A stretch of DNA of 64,000 nucleotides, from NCBI GenBank assembly GCA_041743105.1, contig JBGTNI010000047.1, positions 1-64,000 on the forward strand, written 5' to 3'. The number at the start of each line of letters is the position of its first letter. Position 1 is the stretch's first letter. This document shows, piece by piece, positions 1 through 8,455 of this stretch. Position numbers and translations under genes: made by a program. The notes beneath the pieces were generated by a model. It saw only the letters and a program-made list of their open reading frames with translations. It ran no database searches and was not told the DNA's origin. The DNA is from QHCE01 sp041743105. GTDB lineage: Bacteria > Actinomycetota > Actinomycetes > Mycobacteriales > QHCE01.

Positions 1-115
1 CCTCACAGCGGTCTCGGCGGTGACGAGTTGTTCCGTTTACCTACCAGACCCGCCGCAACGATGCTGTAATGACGCCGCATGTTACTAATTCGACACAAGG
101 AGCTAGGAGTCAAAC

Positions 116-316
116 GTGGAGGTAGGTGAGCGACTTCTGACCCCCAGCGAAGTCGCCGCACTGTTCCGAGTCGATCCGAAAACGGTGACTCGATGGGCAG
201 CGGCCGGTCGTATCAGCAGTATCCGCACCCCCGGCGGACACCGTAGATTCCGTGAGTCCGAAGTGCTAGCGCTGCTGGCATCCGGCGGCGCGCCGATCGA
301 CGAAGACCTACCGTGA
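116..316 (+). CDS. BldC-like MerR-family helix-turn-helix DNA-binding protein
   Basis: A 66-residue protein made almost entirely of one winged-helix/excisionase-type domain: LTPSEVAALFRVDPKTVTRWA forms the helix-turn-helix and TPGGHRRFRESEV the wing, which is the BldC signature. The start is GTG at 116, chosen because AGGAG (105-109) lies 6 nt upstream. BldC proteins of Actinobacteria are small regulators that bind direct repeats cooperatively. A second, more canonical BldC is encoded at 40471-40680, so this copy is a divergent paralog, differing mainly at its two ends. It lies 170 nt upstream of the sugar-import operon on the same strand; a regulatory link to that operon is only inference. 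Confidence 0.88.
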   Translation: MEVGERLLTPSEVAALFRVDPKTVTRWAAAGRISSIRTPGGHRRFRESEVLALLASGGAPIDEDLP

Positions 317-486
317 AACGCTCCTTCCAGCCTGTCGTACGTTCCGAGGTGTGATCAGCGGGCTGCTCGGCTAGAGATCTAGCAAGAGGTTCTCCAAAAC
401 GGCCTACACCGGTAACGTGCAAGGTCTCTGATGCGCGGCGTCCCATGTGGAGGCTGCACCTGACAAACAGCGGGGGGAGGAAGCTG

Positions 487-1761
487 GTGGCGCGCACCAC
501 TTCATCGGCGTCAGTTGCTTCCGGCTGGCGGCCCCTCGTCCTCGGTGTGGTACTCGCTACCCTCAGCCCCCTCATCGTGGCCTGCGGCTCGCAGACGTCC
601 GGAATCGTTATCAACCTCTATAATGGGCCGCAAGAAAATTTCTCTACGATCATCGATCGCTGCAACGACCTCGCACGCGGCAAATACCGCATCAAACTCC
701 GTCAACTCCCCCGCCATGCTGAAGGCCAACGCGAGCAGCTGGTGCGACGCCTCGCCGCCGGTGACGCAGGTCTCGACGTGATGCTCATGGATATAACGTG
801 GGTCGCCGAGCTAGCCGAAGCTGGGTGGATCCGAGAATGGACCGGCGAGCAAACGCGCCAGGTCGAAGACGGCACTCTGGCTAAGCCGTTGGAGACTGGG
901 CGGTGGAACAACAAGCTTTACGCCGCGCCGTATAACACCAACGTTCAGCTGCTGTGGTACCGCTCGGACTTAGTTCAGACTCCGCCGAAGACCTGGAAAG
1001 AGCTGATCGAAGCGGCAGATAAACTCGCCGCGGCCGGCAAACCGCACTACGCCGAAGTTACCGGCGCACAGTACGAAGGCCTCGTGGTTTGGTTCAACGC
1101 GCTGGTTGCCTCCGCCGGCGGCGGCATAGTCTCCGACGACGGCACGAAAGGAGTGCTAGACGCTGGCGCGCTCAAGGCTCTCCAGACGATGAAAGCCTTC
1201 GCCACCTCGCGGGCGGCCGATCCGTCGCTGTCCAACACGCAAGAGCAGGAAGCCAATCTGGCGTTCCAATCGGGCGCAGCGGCATTCCAGCTCAACTGGC
1301 CGTTCGTCTACACCGCAACCCGCGACACCAATCCGCAGCTGTTCAGCAAGCTCCGCTGGGCTCCCTATCCCGGCATCGACGGGCCGGGTAGATCCCCGCT
1401 AGGCGGCGCGGTCTTCGCAGTGGGCAAGTACTCCAAACATCCGAAAGAGGCGTTCGAGGCGGCGCTGTGCCTCCGCGATCCGGTAAGCCAGAAGATCGCC
1501 GCCGTGAAGGATGGCCTCCCGCCGACCATCCGCTCGGTGTACGACGATCCCGAATTCATCGCGGCGTATCCGATGCGCGACGCGATCCTGCAGGCCCTCG
1601 AAACCGCCGGGCAACGGCCACACACGCCGTTCTACCAGAACATCTCCACGACGATGTCGACGGTGCTCTCGCCACCACGTGCGATCGACCCCGAAGCCAC
1701 ACTGGACAGGCTACGAGACGAGATCTCGGACGCGCTGCAATCCAAGGGGGTGCTGCCATGA
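487..1761 (+). CDS. lpqY: Trehalose ABC transporter substrate-binding lipoprotein (LpqY-like)
   Basis: Extracellular solute-binding protein of the family-1 sugar type. The N-terminus has a basic region, a hydrophobic stretch and a lipobox ending LIVAC, so the mature protein should be lipidated on Cys33. Segments such as YAAPYNTNVQLLWYRSDLV and EGLVVWFNALVASAGG strongly resemble mycobacterial LpqY, the trehalose receptor that recovers trehalose released during mycolate transfer. The start is GTG 487, preceded by GGAGG (476-480) at 6 nt; an ATG at 445 would give 14 extra residues with no ribosome site. Its TGA overlaps the ATG of the next gene. Trehalose specificity is inferred from similarity and operon order. 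Confidence 0.9.
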   Translation: MARTTSSASVASGWRPLVLGVVLATLSPLIVACGSQTSGIVINLYNGPQENFSTIIDRCNDLARGKYRIKLRQLPRHAEGQREQLVRRLAAGDAGLDVMLMDITWVAELAEAGWIREWTGEQTRQVEDGTLAKPLETGRWNNKLYAAPYNTNVQLLWYRSDLVQTPPKTWKELIEAADKLAAAGKPHYAEVTGAQYEGLVVWFNALVASAGGGIVSDDGTKGVLDAGALKALQTMKAFATSRAADPSLSNTQEQEANLAFQSGAAAFQLNWPFVYTATRDTNPQLFSKLRWAPYPGIDGPGRSPLGGAVFAVGKYSKHPKEAFEAALCLRDPVSQKIAAVKDGLPPTIRSVYDDPEFIAAYPMRDAILQALETAGQRPHTPFYQNISTTMSTVLSPPRAIDPEATLDRLRDEISDALQSKGVLP

Positions 1762-2702
1762 GACCTTCGAGGACGCACTCACGCCGCGACGGCACAGGCA
1801 AAGCCAAGCGCAAGCCAGTGACCGAAGGCACCAAGGCCGAGCGGCGCCTAGGGCTACTGCTGTGCGCGCCCGCGGCGCTGACGATGCTGCTGGTCGCCGG
1901 CTGGCCAATTGTGTATTCGTTCCTGCTGTCATTCCAGCGCTACGACTTGCGATTCCCCGACGCGCGCGGCTGGATCGGGTTCGACAACTACGTCACGGTA
2001 CTCACTAACCAGTACTGGTGGACGGCGTTCACGGTCACCACCGTGATCATGGTGGTGACCGTTGCGATCGAACTGGTGCTGGGTATGGCGTTGGCCATGA
2101 TCATGCACCGCACCTTGGCCGCGCGCGGCCTGCTACGCACCGCGGTGTTGATCCCCTATGGCATCGTGACAGTAGTGGCCGCATACGGCTGGAAATACGC
2201 ATGGACCCCGGGCACCGGTTGGCTCGCCGGGTTCTTGCCGGAGGACGCAGCACCTCTCACCGAACAGATTCCCGCACTGGGAATCATTGTGCTGGCCGAG
2301 GTCTGGAAGACCACCCCGTTCATGGCGTTACTCCTGCTGGCCGGGTTAGCGTTGGTCCCAGACGAGCTGCATCGGGCCGCCGAGATGGACGGTGCCAGCC
2401 GATGGCAGCGTTTCACCAAGGTGACTCTGCCGCTGATGAAACCGGCGATCTTAGTCGCGCTGCTGTTTCGTTCTCTGGATGCGTTCCGTATCTACGACAA
2501 CATCTACGTTCTCACCAACGGCTCGCAGTCCACCAGCTCAGTCTCCATCCTCACCTATCACAACTTGATCGGCGGCCTGAACCTTGGTATCGGCTCGACG
2601 CTGTCGGTGCTGATCTTCCTCACCGTGACGCTCATCGCGTTCATCTTCATCAAGATCTTCGGAGCGACGACGCCCGGCACAGATCGCAAGGAGCGGCGCT
2701 GA
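1758..2702 (+). CDS. sugA: Sugar ABC transporter permease SugA
   Basis: Binding-protein-dependent transport permease (MalF type), 314 residues with about six membrane helices after a basic N-terminus. The cytoplasmic EAA loop that docks on the ATPase reads as the AAEMDGASRWQRFTKVTLP segment. The start ATG overlaps the lpqY stop (ATGA), implying translational coupling; in-frame codons further upstream lie inside lpqY and are not used. With SugB it forms the membrane channel of the LpqY-SugABC importer. The assignment is firm at family level; the substrate is inferred from lpqY. Confidence 0.9.
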   Translation: MRPSRTHSRRDGTGKAKRKPVTEGTKAERRLGLLLCAPAALTMLLVAGWPIVYSFLLSFQRYDLRFPDARGWIGFDNYVTVLTNQYWWTAFTVTTVIMVVTVAIELVLGMALAMIMHRTLAARGLLRTAVLIPYGIVTVVAAYGWKYAWTPGTGWLAGFLPEDAAPLTEQIPALGIIVLAEVWKTTPFMALLLLAGLALVPDELHRAAEMDGASRWQRFTKVTLPLMKPAILVALLFRSLDAFRIYDNIYVLTNGSQSTSSVSILTYHNLIGGLNLGIGSTLSVLIFLTVTLIAFIFIKIFGATTPGTDRKERR

Positions 2703-3532
2703 TGGCTACCTCACGCCCGACACGTCTGAAATGGAGCGCCATCAACCTGGTGGTGGTGTTCTTCGCACTCACCCCGGTGCTCTGGATCGTGTCGCTATCG
2801 CTCAAGCAGCCGAGCACCTTCGGCGACGGGAACTTCATCCCCCGTAAATGGACTTTAGACAACTACCTCGACATCTTCCGCACCGGCGGCTTCGCCCGCC
2901 CACTACTCAATTCCATTGGCATCGGGCTGATCTCCACCGCGATCGCGGTGGTACTGGGAATTTTCGCCGCATACGCCATCGCCCGGCTGAATTTTCCCGG
3001 TCGACGCGTGATGCTCGGCGCGGCGCTACTGATCGCGATGTTCCCACAGGTGTCTCTGGTGACGCCGCTGTTCCAGATCGAACGGTCGCTGCAGTTGTTC
3101 AACACCTGGCCGGGACTGATCCTGCCGTACGTCACGTTCGCACTACCGCTGACGATCTACACCCTCTCGGCGTTCTTCCGCGAGATCCCGTGGGAGCTTG
3201 AGAAGGCCGCGAAAATGGACGGCGCCACCGCATTTCAGGCGTTCCGGCACGTGATTGTGCCGCTAGCGACGCCCGGTGTGGTCACGGCCGCGATCCTGGC
3301 GTTCATTGCATGCTGGAACGACTTTCTATTCGCAATCTCACTGACGTCGTCGGATTCGGCGCGCACCGCCCCGGCGGCGATCTCCTTTTTCACCGGTGCA
3401 TCTCAGTACGAGGACCCAACGGGTTCGATCGCGGCCGCGGCAGTCGTGATCACGATCCCGATAGTGATTTTTGTACTCGTATTCCAGCGCCGCATCGTCA
3501 GCGGACTGACCTCCGGCGCAGTGAAAGGTTAA
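2702..3532 (+). CDS. sugB: Sugar ABC transporter permease SugB
   Basis: MalG-type permease of 276 residues with six predicted membrane helices and the EAA motif EKAAKMDGATAFQAFRHVIVP. Its ATG overlaps the sugA stop codon (TGATG). The open frame extends far upstream inside sugA, but that part is an out-of-frame shadow of sugA. It is the partner of SugA in the importer; SugC should engage both EAA loops. Confidence 0.9.
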   Translation: MATSRPTRLKWSAINLVVVFFALTPVLWIVSLSLKQPSTFGDGNFIPRKWTLDNYLDIFRTGGFARPLLNSIGIGLISTAIAVVLGIFAAYAIARLNFPGRRVMLGAALLIAMFPQVSLVTPLFQIERSLQLFNTWPGLILPYVTFALPLTIYTLSAFFREIPWELEKAAKMDGATAFQAFRHVIVPLATPGVVTAAILAFIACWNDFLFAISLTSSDSARTAPAAISFFTGASQYEDPTGSIAAAAVVITIPIVIFVLVFQRRIVSGLTSGAVKG

Positions 3533-3538
3533 GAGGCT

Positions 3539-4741
3539 ATGGCTGAGATCGTGCTCGATGGAGTCACCAAGCGCTATGACGACGGTGGCATCGCCGTCGA
3601 TGATGTCAATATCGCGATCGCCGATCGTGAACTGCTGATCCTGGTCGGGCCGTCTGGCTGCGGGAAATCCACCACTTTGAACATGATCGCCGGTCTGGAA
3701 GACATCAGCGAAGGTGAGCTGCGCATCGGGGGCGAGCGGATGAACGAACGCGCACCTCGCAACCGCGACATCGCGATGGTCTTTCAGTCCTACGCGCTAT
3801 ATCCCCACATGAGCGTGCGGGACAACATGGCCTTCCCACTCAAGCTCGCGGGGATGGATAAGGCAACGATTAACACAAAGGTCGCGGAGACGGCCGAGAT
3901 TTTGGAACTCACCGAACATCTGAGTCGTAAGCCTGGCAACCTCTCCGGCGGTCAGCGCCAACGGGTGGCCATGGGGCGCGCCATCGTGCGCAGCCCACGC
4001 GCGTTCCTGATGGATGAGCCGCTGTCCAATCTCGATGCCAAGTTGCGGGTGCAGATGCGTACCGCGATCGCGAGGTTACAAAAGAGCCTCGGCACCACCA
4101 TGGTGTACGTGACACACGATCAGACCGAGGCCATGACGTTGGGAGATCGCATTGCGTTGATGCGCAGCGGCGTGGTCCAGCAGATCGGCTCCCCGCAAGA
4201 GCTGTATGAACAGCCGAAGAACCTATTCGTCGCCGGTTTCATCGGCTCCCCGGCGATGAACTTCTTCACCGGGGAAATTACCGATAACGCTGTGTCCACT
4301 CCGATAGGGAGTATCCCACTCCCCGATAGACACCGCCGTGCGTTAGAGACACGTACCAACGGAGCACGTGAGGTCGTAGTAGGGCTACGACCGGAGGCGT
4401 TCGAGGACGCCTCGCTGGTGGGCGACGCATCCCACGGAGTGACGTTCACCCAGTGCGTCGATATCGTGGAATCGGTGGGCTCGGCCAAGTTTGCCTACGT
4501 AAACGTGGATTCAACCGCCAAACCCAGCAAGGTTAGTGAACTCGCCGCGGAGACCGGCGCGGCGGAAGTTTTCGGGGGCTCCCAGATGGTCGCGCAGCTG
4601 GATCCACGGTCACAGGCTCGGGAAAGCGAAGACCTAGAACTCTGGTTCGAACCCGGAGATATGATCCTGTTCGAACCCGAACATGGGGAGAATCTGCTGA
4701 TAGCACAGCAGCCGAATGCGACGGTTGCGCCACCCCGCTAG
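3539..4741 (+). CDS. sugC: ABC transporter ATP-binding protein SugC
   Basis: MsmK/UgpC-type ATPase of 400 residues. Walker A GPSGCGKST is at 37-45, the Q-loop in VFQSYALYPH, the signature LSGGQ at 135-139, Walker B ending in LMDEP near 157-161 and the switch His in VYVTHDQTEAM. A TOBE-type regulatory domain follows from about residue 240. It energises the LpqY-SugA-SugB importer and starts 6 nt after sugB. Its TAG overlaps tail-to-tail with the stop of the next, oppositely oriented gene, so transcription converges here. Confidence 0.92.
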   Translation: MAEIVLDGVTKRYDDGGIAVDDVNIAIADRELLILVGPSGCGKSTTLNMIAGLEDISEGELRIGGERMNERAPRNRDIAMVFQSYALYPHMSVRDNMAFPLKLAGMDKATINTKVAETAEILELTEHLSRKPGNLSGGQRQRVAMGRAIVRSPRAFLMDEPLSNLDAKLRVQMRTAIARLQKSLGTTMVYVTHDQTEAMTLGDRIALMRSGVVQQIGSPQELYEQPKNLFVAGFIGSPAMNFFTGEITDNAVSTPIGSIPLPDRHRRALETRTNGAREVVVGLRPEAFEDASLVGDASHGVTFTQCVDIVESVGSAKFAYVNVDSTAKPSKVSELAAETGAAEVFGGSQMVAQLDPRSQARESEDLELWFEPGDMILFEPEHGENLLIAQQPNATVAPPR

Positions 4742-5742
4742 GTTCGACGATGGCGACCAGCTCTCGGCTGTCGACCGCTGAGCAGACGATGCTTCGGCGC
4801 CGCGAGCCCAGGAGGTGCATCGTTACCCCGGGGCACGCCCAGCATCTGGTCGCCCCAGCCCGCTACGTCCTTCCACTCCCTGGCACGACGAGGAAGATCC
4901 GCTTCGCTGAGTCTCGCAACCGCTAAAATCCCGGCGTCGCCGTAGAGCTGGTGAATGAGCTCGAACCATACCGCGCCTTGACGGTAGGGCGAGTTGAGCG
5001 GGGATTTAGGGGAGATGTCGGGCCGTTCCGGTCCGAACCGATCCAGCTGCCAATCGTGCATTGCCGGGTCGACAAGCCTGGTCGAGTCCGGGTAGGTACG
5101 TGCGGCCACCCGGTTGCCGACCCATGTCGCGTATCCCTCCAGGACCGCTGCCAGTGCTGCAGAACGCTGGCGGCCGGGGACGCGAGCCAGTGCGGGGGCT
5201 TGCGCAGCAAAGTTTGCATGTGCGCTTTCGTGAACCAACATTGCGCGTAACTGCGCCGCCGCCGTGTGGGCTAGCACATAGCCGGCCTGTCCGGCTGAGA
5301 GATAGAAACCCTCGCAGTCGGCGTTCACCCAGACGGTGTTCGTCCCAGCGTCGTACTTACCATGCACGTCTACTAGTTCCCGCCCGCAGTGGAATCCCCG
5401 CTCGAGCCCGGCGGCGAACCATGCCGCTTCGCGAGCCCAGCGACGGAGGGTACCTGACAGCCCGGTGCGTACATCGGAATTCTCGGCCCGGAGCTGACGT
5501 TGCAGTGCATGGTCGACCAGGTCCCGCAGCGCAAGCTCGCGCGACGTGGCGGTGCGAAGTTCTGGACACGCGCCGCGCGCCGGAAGCGCCCCGTACTCTT
5601 CGGCCAGCTGCAAGGCCGCGTCGAAATACTGGTCGGCTTGTATCGCGAGTTCGGCGCGAACGCCGTCTCGGTCGGGATCGACGGAGCGGGAGGTGGTACC
5701 GCAAACTACCCGTTGGGCCAGCTTAGAATTGTAAGTCACCAT
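4738..5742 (-). CDS. Putative zinc metallopeptidase with HExxH motif
   Basis: A 334-residue protein with no family I can name. The clearest feature is HESAH at 171-175 in a hydrophobic helix context (AMLVHESAHANF), followed about 27 residues later by LEGYATWVG, whose Glu202 could be the third zinc ligand as in gluzincins. There is no obvious signal peptide, and the C-terminus is basic and low in complexity. The start is ATG 5742 with AGAGG just upstream. It converges on sugC with a 4-nt overlap and follows the NlpC/P60 gene on the same strand. The peptidase role is inferred from the motif only. Confidence 0.6.
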   Translation of the reverse strand: MVTYNSKLAQRVVCGTTSRSVDPDRDGVRAELAIQADQYFDAALQLAEEYGALPARGACPELRTATSRELALRDLVDHALQRQLRAENSDVRTGLSGTLRRWAREAAWFAAGLERGFHCGRELVDVHGKYDAGTNTVWVNADCEGFYLSAGQAGYVLAHTAAAQLRAMLVHESAHANFAAQAPALARVPGRQRSAALAAVLEGYATWVGNRVAARTYPDSTRLVDPAMHDWQLDRFGPERPDISPKSPLNSPYRQGAVWFELIHQLYGDAGILAVARLSEADLPRRAREWKDVAGWGDQMLGVPRGNDAPPGLAAPKHRLLSGRQPRAGRHRRT

Positions 5743-5762
5743 GCGCCTCTGACGCTAGAGAG

Positions 5763-6746
5763 CTAGCCAGGCCGAGCGACACCCGCGATGGGCATTCCAC
5801 CGATACGAATCTTTTCAATCTTAACGCTTTGACCTGGCGCTGGGGCGTGAATCATCTTCCCGCTACCGATGTAGATGCCTACATGGCTCACTCCGCCGTA
5901 GAAGAACACCAGGTCGCCGGAGGCTAGGGAGCCCAGGGAGACCTTGCGCTTCAGCGTCGCCCACTGCTGCCGGGCCGAATGAGGCAGTTTCACGCCGGCC
6001 TGGCGCCACGCCATCTGGGTGAGACCCGAGCAGTCGAAGGAGTGCGGGCCGGCGGCACCAAAGGCGTAGGGTTTGCCCAGTTGGGCATACGCGTACTTCA
6101 CGACCGCTGCCGCGTTACCCGAGGCCGAGCCGTCGTAGACGCCGGTAATGCCGTCTTCGACCTCTTTCGGGGCAAGCTTTTTCCACAGCTCCTTCCACTT
6201 ATCGAAGTCGGCCTGTAGCGCCTTCTTCTGCTTTTCCGCCGACTCAGTGGTTTCTTTGCGTTGCTGGACCTCTGTGTCAATGCCTTCCTTGGCCTCATTC
6301 AGCTTCTTGCTGGCGGCCCGGTACTCGCGCAATGCCTTACTGTTTTCGGCGTTGAGTACCTCGATGTAGGAGAGCTGATCGAGCATGGCCTCGGGGCTGC
6401 CGCTGCTGAGAACCCCACCGGCGGAGACATTGCCGCCGTTGACGTAGGCGGCCGCCCCTAACTTGCCGATTTTGGCGCTGGTCTGGTCGTGGCGGTGTTG
6501 CAGCTCGCCAAGTTTGGATTCCAGTTCTTGCTGACGCTGCTGGCCGGCTTCGAGCTTGTCGCGCGCCCGGTTGAGATTCTCATTGGCGTTGCGCATCTTC
6601 GTGGTCAGCTGCTTGACCTGGCTGCGCACCTCAAGCAACGACGGCTCGGCGTTCGCGATCGACGGGTTCCATATCACCGAGACCACGGCGGAGGTTGCAA
6701 CAAGCGCCATTGCGAACGTCGCGAACAGAGCGCGACGCAACCGCAT
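5763..6746 (-). CDS. NlpC/P60 peptidoglycan hydrolase (RipA/RipC-like)
   Basis: Secreted endopeptidase expected to cut stem peptides in the cell wall. From the ATG at 6746 there is a signal peptide (basic start, hydrophobic core, cleavage near IANAEP), then a long coiled-coil region rich in Lys/Glu/Gln, then an NlpC/P60 domain. Catalytic residues are visible: Cys in FDCSGLTQMAW, His in SHVGIYIG and the third polar residue in MIHAP. The coiled coil followed by NlpC/P60 is the layout of mycobacterial Rip proteins, where the coil restrains the active site. An in-frame extension to a TTG at 6794 would precede the signal peptide by 16 residues and has no clear ribosome site. Confidence 0.88.
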   Translation of the reverse strand: MRLRRALFATFAMALVATSAVVSVIWNPSIANAEPSLLEVRSQVKQLTTKMRNANENLNRARDKLEAGQQRQQELESKLGELQHRHDQTSAKIGKLGAAAYVNGGNVSAGGVLSSGSPEAMLDQLSYIEVLNAENSKALREYRAASKKLNEAKEGIDTEVQQRKETTESAEKQKKALQADFDKWKELWKKLAPKEVEDGITGVYDGSASGNAAAVVKYAYAQLGKPYAFGAAGPHSFDCSGLTQMAWRQAGVKLPHSARQQWATLKRKVSLGSLASGDLVFFYGGVSHVGIYIGSGKMIHAPAPGQSVKIEKIRIGGMPIAGVARPG

Positions 6747-7004
6747 TCCAAGACAGTCCACATCGTGAACGTACGACTCGAAAAGCTTCATCAAGCAGGT
6801 TTTGGGCAGTTATGACCGACTTGACCACCTGGCATTGCCTGATTACCGTCATCTTACCCGCTGAACGGCGCGCATGGCCGGCCGAACGTGCCACTCAGCT
6901 AACAGCTCGACCTGATTTCGCCAAGGTCCTGATGTCAGCCTCTCGCCCGGTTACAGTCAGCCCAACAAACCGTGGTGTGGTCACCTCTCGATCAAAGGAA
7001 TTGT

Positions 7005-7274
7005 ATGCGTCTCATGCGCGCGCTATTCCCAGCCCTGCTCCTACCTCTGGTGCCGCTCGGTGCCCTGTCGGTCGCCACACCGGCGGCCGCTGAGGAGTGC
7101 GGACTTCGACCCGAAACCAGCTACAGCTGTGAACTTCCCGAATGCAGACCAGAGTTGATTGGACATATACGTTGGAGCAACAATGTAGAGTTCCGTTGCG
7201 AAGCGGAACGGATAAGCGATTATTCCGAGCGGTACCTCCTACAATGGCGTCGGACCGGCCAGGTGTACACGTAG
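7005..7274 (+). CDS. Small secreted cysteine-containing protein, function unknown
   Basis: An 89-residue product from ATG 7005, which is preceded by AAAGGA (6994-6999) at good spacing. A signal peptide ends near ATPAAAEECG. The mature part has about 60 residues, four Cys in two close groups, and several Trp, Tyr and Arg residues. No family is recognised. It is transcribed divergently from the NlpC/P60 gene and is followed at once by a strong hairpin. Export is well supported; the function is open. Confidence 0.65.
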   Translation: MRLMRALFPALLLPLVPLGALSVATPAAAEECGLRPETSYSCELPECRPELIGHIRWSNNVEFRCEAERISDYSERYLLQWRRTGQVYT

Positions 7275-7298
7275 AAATTTGGTCTCTGCGGGGTGAAG

Positions 7299-7329
7299 GT
7301 AGAGTCAGCCGGCTATCGGCTGACTCTAC
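7299..7329. terminator. Perfect 13-bp hairpin between convergent genes
   Basis: GTAGAGTCAGCCG (7299-7311), a 5-nt GCTAT loop, then the exact reverse complement (7317-7329). It lies 25 nt after the small secreted gene and 44 nt before the end of ccsB on the other strand, so it can serve both directions. No long U-tract follows, as is common for actinobacterial terminators. Confidence 0.75.
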
Positions 7330-7372
7330 GAATGAGCCGACAACTGCCCCGGTGGCCACTAGCCACAACCCC

Positions 7373-8455
7373 TCAGCTCACTCCGGCGTAGGAGTGCAGA
7401 CCAGTTTGCACCAGGTTGATGACGAAGAGGTTCACCATCATGGTGGCCCAGCCCAGCAGCACGATGTACACTGCGCGCTTGCCACGCCACCCGGATGTCG
7501 CCCGCGCGTGCAGGTACGCCGCATACACCACCCAGGAGATGAATGCCCACGTCTCTTTAGGGTCCCACCCCCAATAGCGGGTCCATGCGGCCTCAGCCCA
7601 GATAGCCCCCGCGATCACGGCGAAGGTCCAGAGCGGGAACGCCAGGGCATGCACCCGGAATGTCAACCGCTCCAGGCTGTCAGCGGCAGGAAGTCGTGGC
7701 CCCAGCGTGAACGGGAAGCTCAGGGGTCGCGCACCCGATGAGATCCGCGCGTTCGAGGTTCGCGTGTCATAGCCATGCCGGATTAGATACAGCACACCGC
7801 AGACGAACCCGAATAGGAAGATGCCGCTGGAGATAGCGGCGGCGCTTACATGGATCCTCAGCCAGACCGAATTCAACGCCGGCACCAACGGAGCCGCATC
7901 GGCGTACAGCACCGTTCCTGCCAGGCCCAACAACAGCACTACCGGGAGCAGCACAAAAACCCCGAGATGGCGCAGCTGCCGGCGAGTCACACATGCCACG
8001 AGCCAACTGACCACGCCCACGAGGCAGACCACGCAGATGAACTCGTACATGTTTCCCCACGGCACCCGATCCGCTGCTGCACCACGCGCAATCAACGAAC
8101 CGACTTGGCACAGCGCGCCCAGCACGGTCGCAGCTATGGCCGCTCGGCGGAGCACTCCGATCCAGCCGACGCTCGACTCATCGCGGGGTTGGGATTCTGG
8201 GTCCGCGGCACTGCCTGACTCGACGTCACCTGGCACCGCGTCATCGCCGCCCGCGCCAACGAGCGCCGACTGGCGAACAGTACGCGTATCGGGCCGGCGG
8301 ACCACCGCCGCGACCGCCCCCTGAGCGCCAAAGGCGTATTCGATCGCATAACACGTCATGGCCAGGGCGTAGACCACGATGGCCCACAGCAGCAGCGAAT
8401 TGGAGAGGTCGGCAAGGCTCTCGTTGGTCGGCATCTCTAGAAACTCAGTCCTCAC
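7373..8455 (-). CDS. ccsB: Cytochrome c biogenesis protein CcsB/CcsA (ResC-type heme handling)
   Basis: Polytopic membrane protein of 360 residues. The heme-binding WWD-type motif WGWDPKETW is at about 295-303 in the conserved C-terminal CcsA region. With ResB it forms the System II synthetase that carries heme across the membrane and attaches it to apocytochrome c. The GTG start overlaps the resB stop (GTGA). A hydrophilic insert at about 40-80, before the core helices, is acidic and poorly conserved. It is the last gene of the tlpA-ccdA-resB-ccsB run. Confidence 0.92.
   Translation of the reverse strand: MRTEFLEMPTNESLADLSNSLLLWAIVVYALAMTCYAIEYAFGAQGAVAAVVRRPDTRTVRQSALVGAGGDDAVPGDVESGSAADPESQPRDESSVGWIGVLRRAAIAATVLGALCQVGSLIARGAAADRVPWGNMYEFICVVCLVGVVSWLVACVTRRQLRHLGVFVLLPVVLLLGLAGTVLYADAAPLVPALNSVWLRIHVSAAAISSGIFLFGFVCGVLYLIRHGYDTRTSNARISSGARPLSFPFTLGPRLPAADSLERLTFRVHALAFPLWTFAVIAGAIWAEAAWTRYWGWDPKETWAFISWVVYAAYLHARATSGWRGKRAVYIVLLGWATMMVNLFVINLVQTGLHSYAGVS

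Noticed and set aside
1..69. Possible C-terminal tail of an upstream plus-strand gene ending in TAA at 67-69.
   Set aside because: Only 22 codons are visible and nothing identifies them; it could equally be intergenic.
2018..2701. Open frame continuous with sugB but starting inside sugA.
   Set aside because: Shadow of sugA in another frame; sugB starts at ATG 2702, overlapping the sugA stop.
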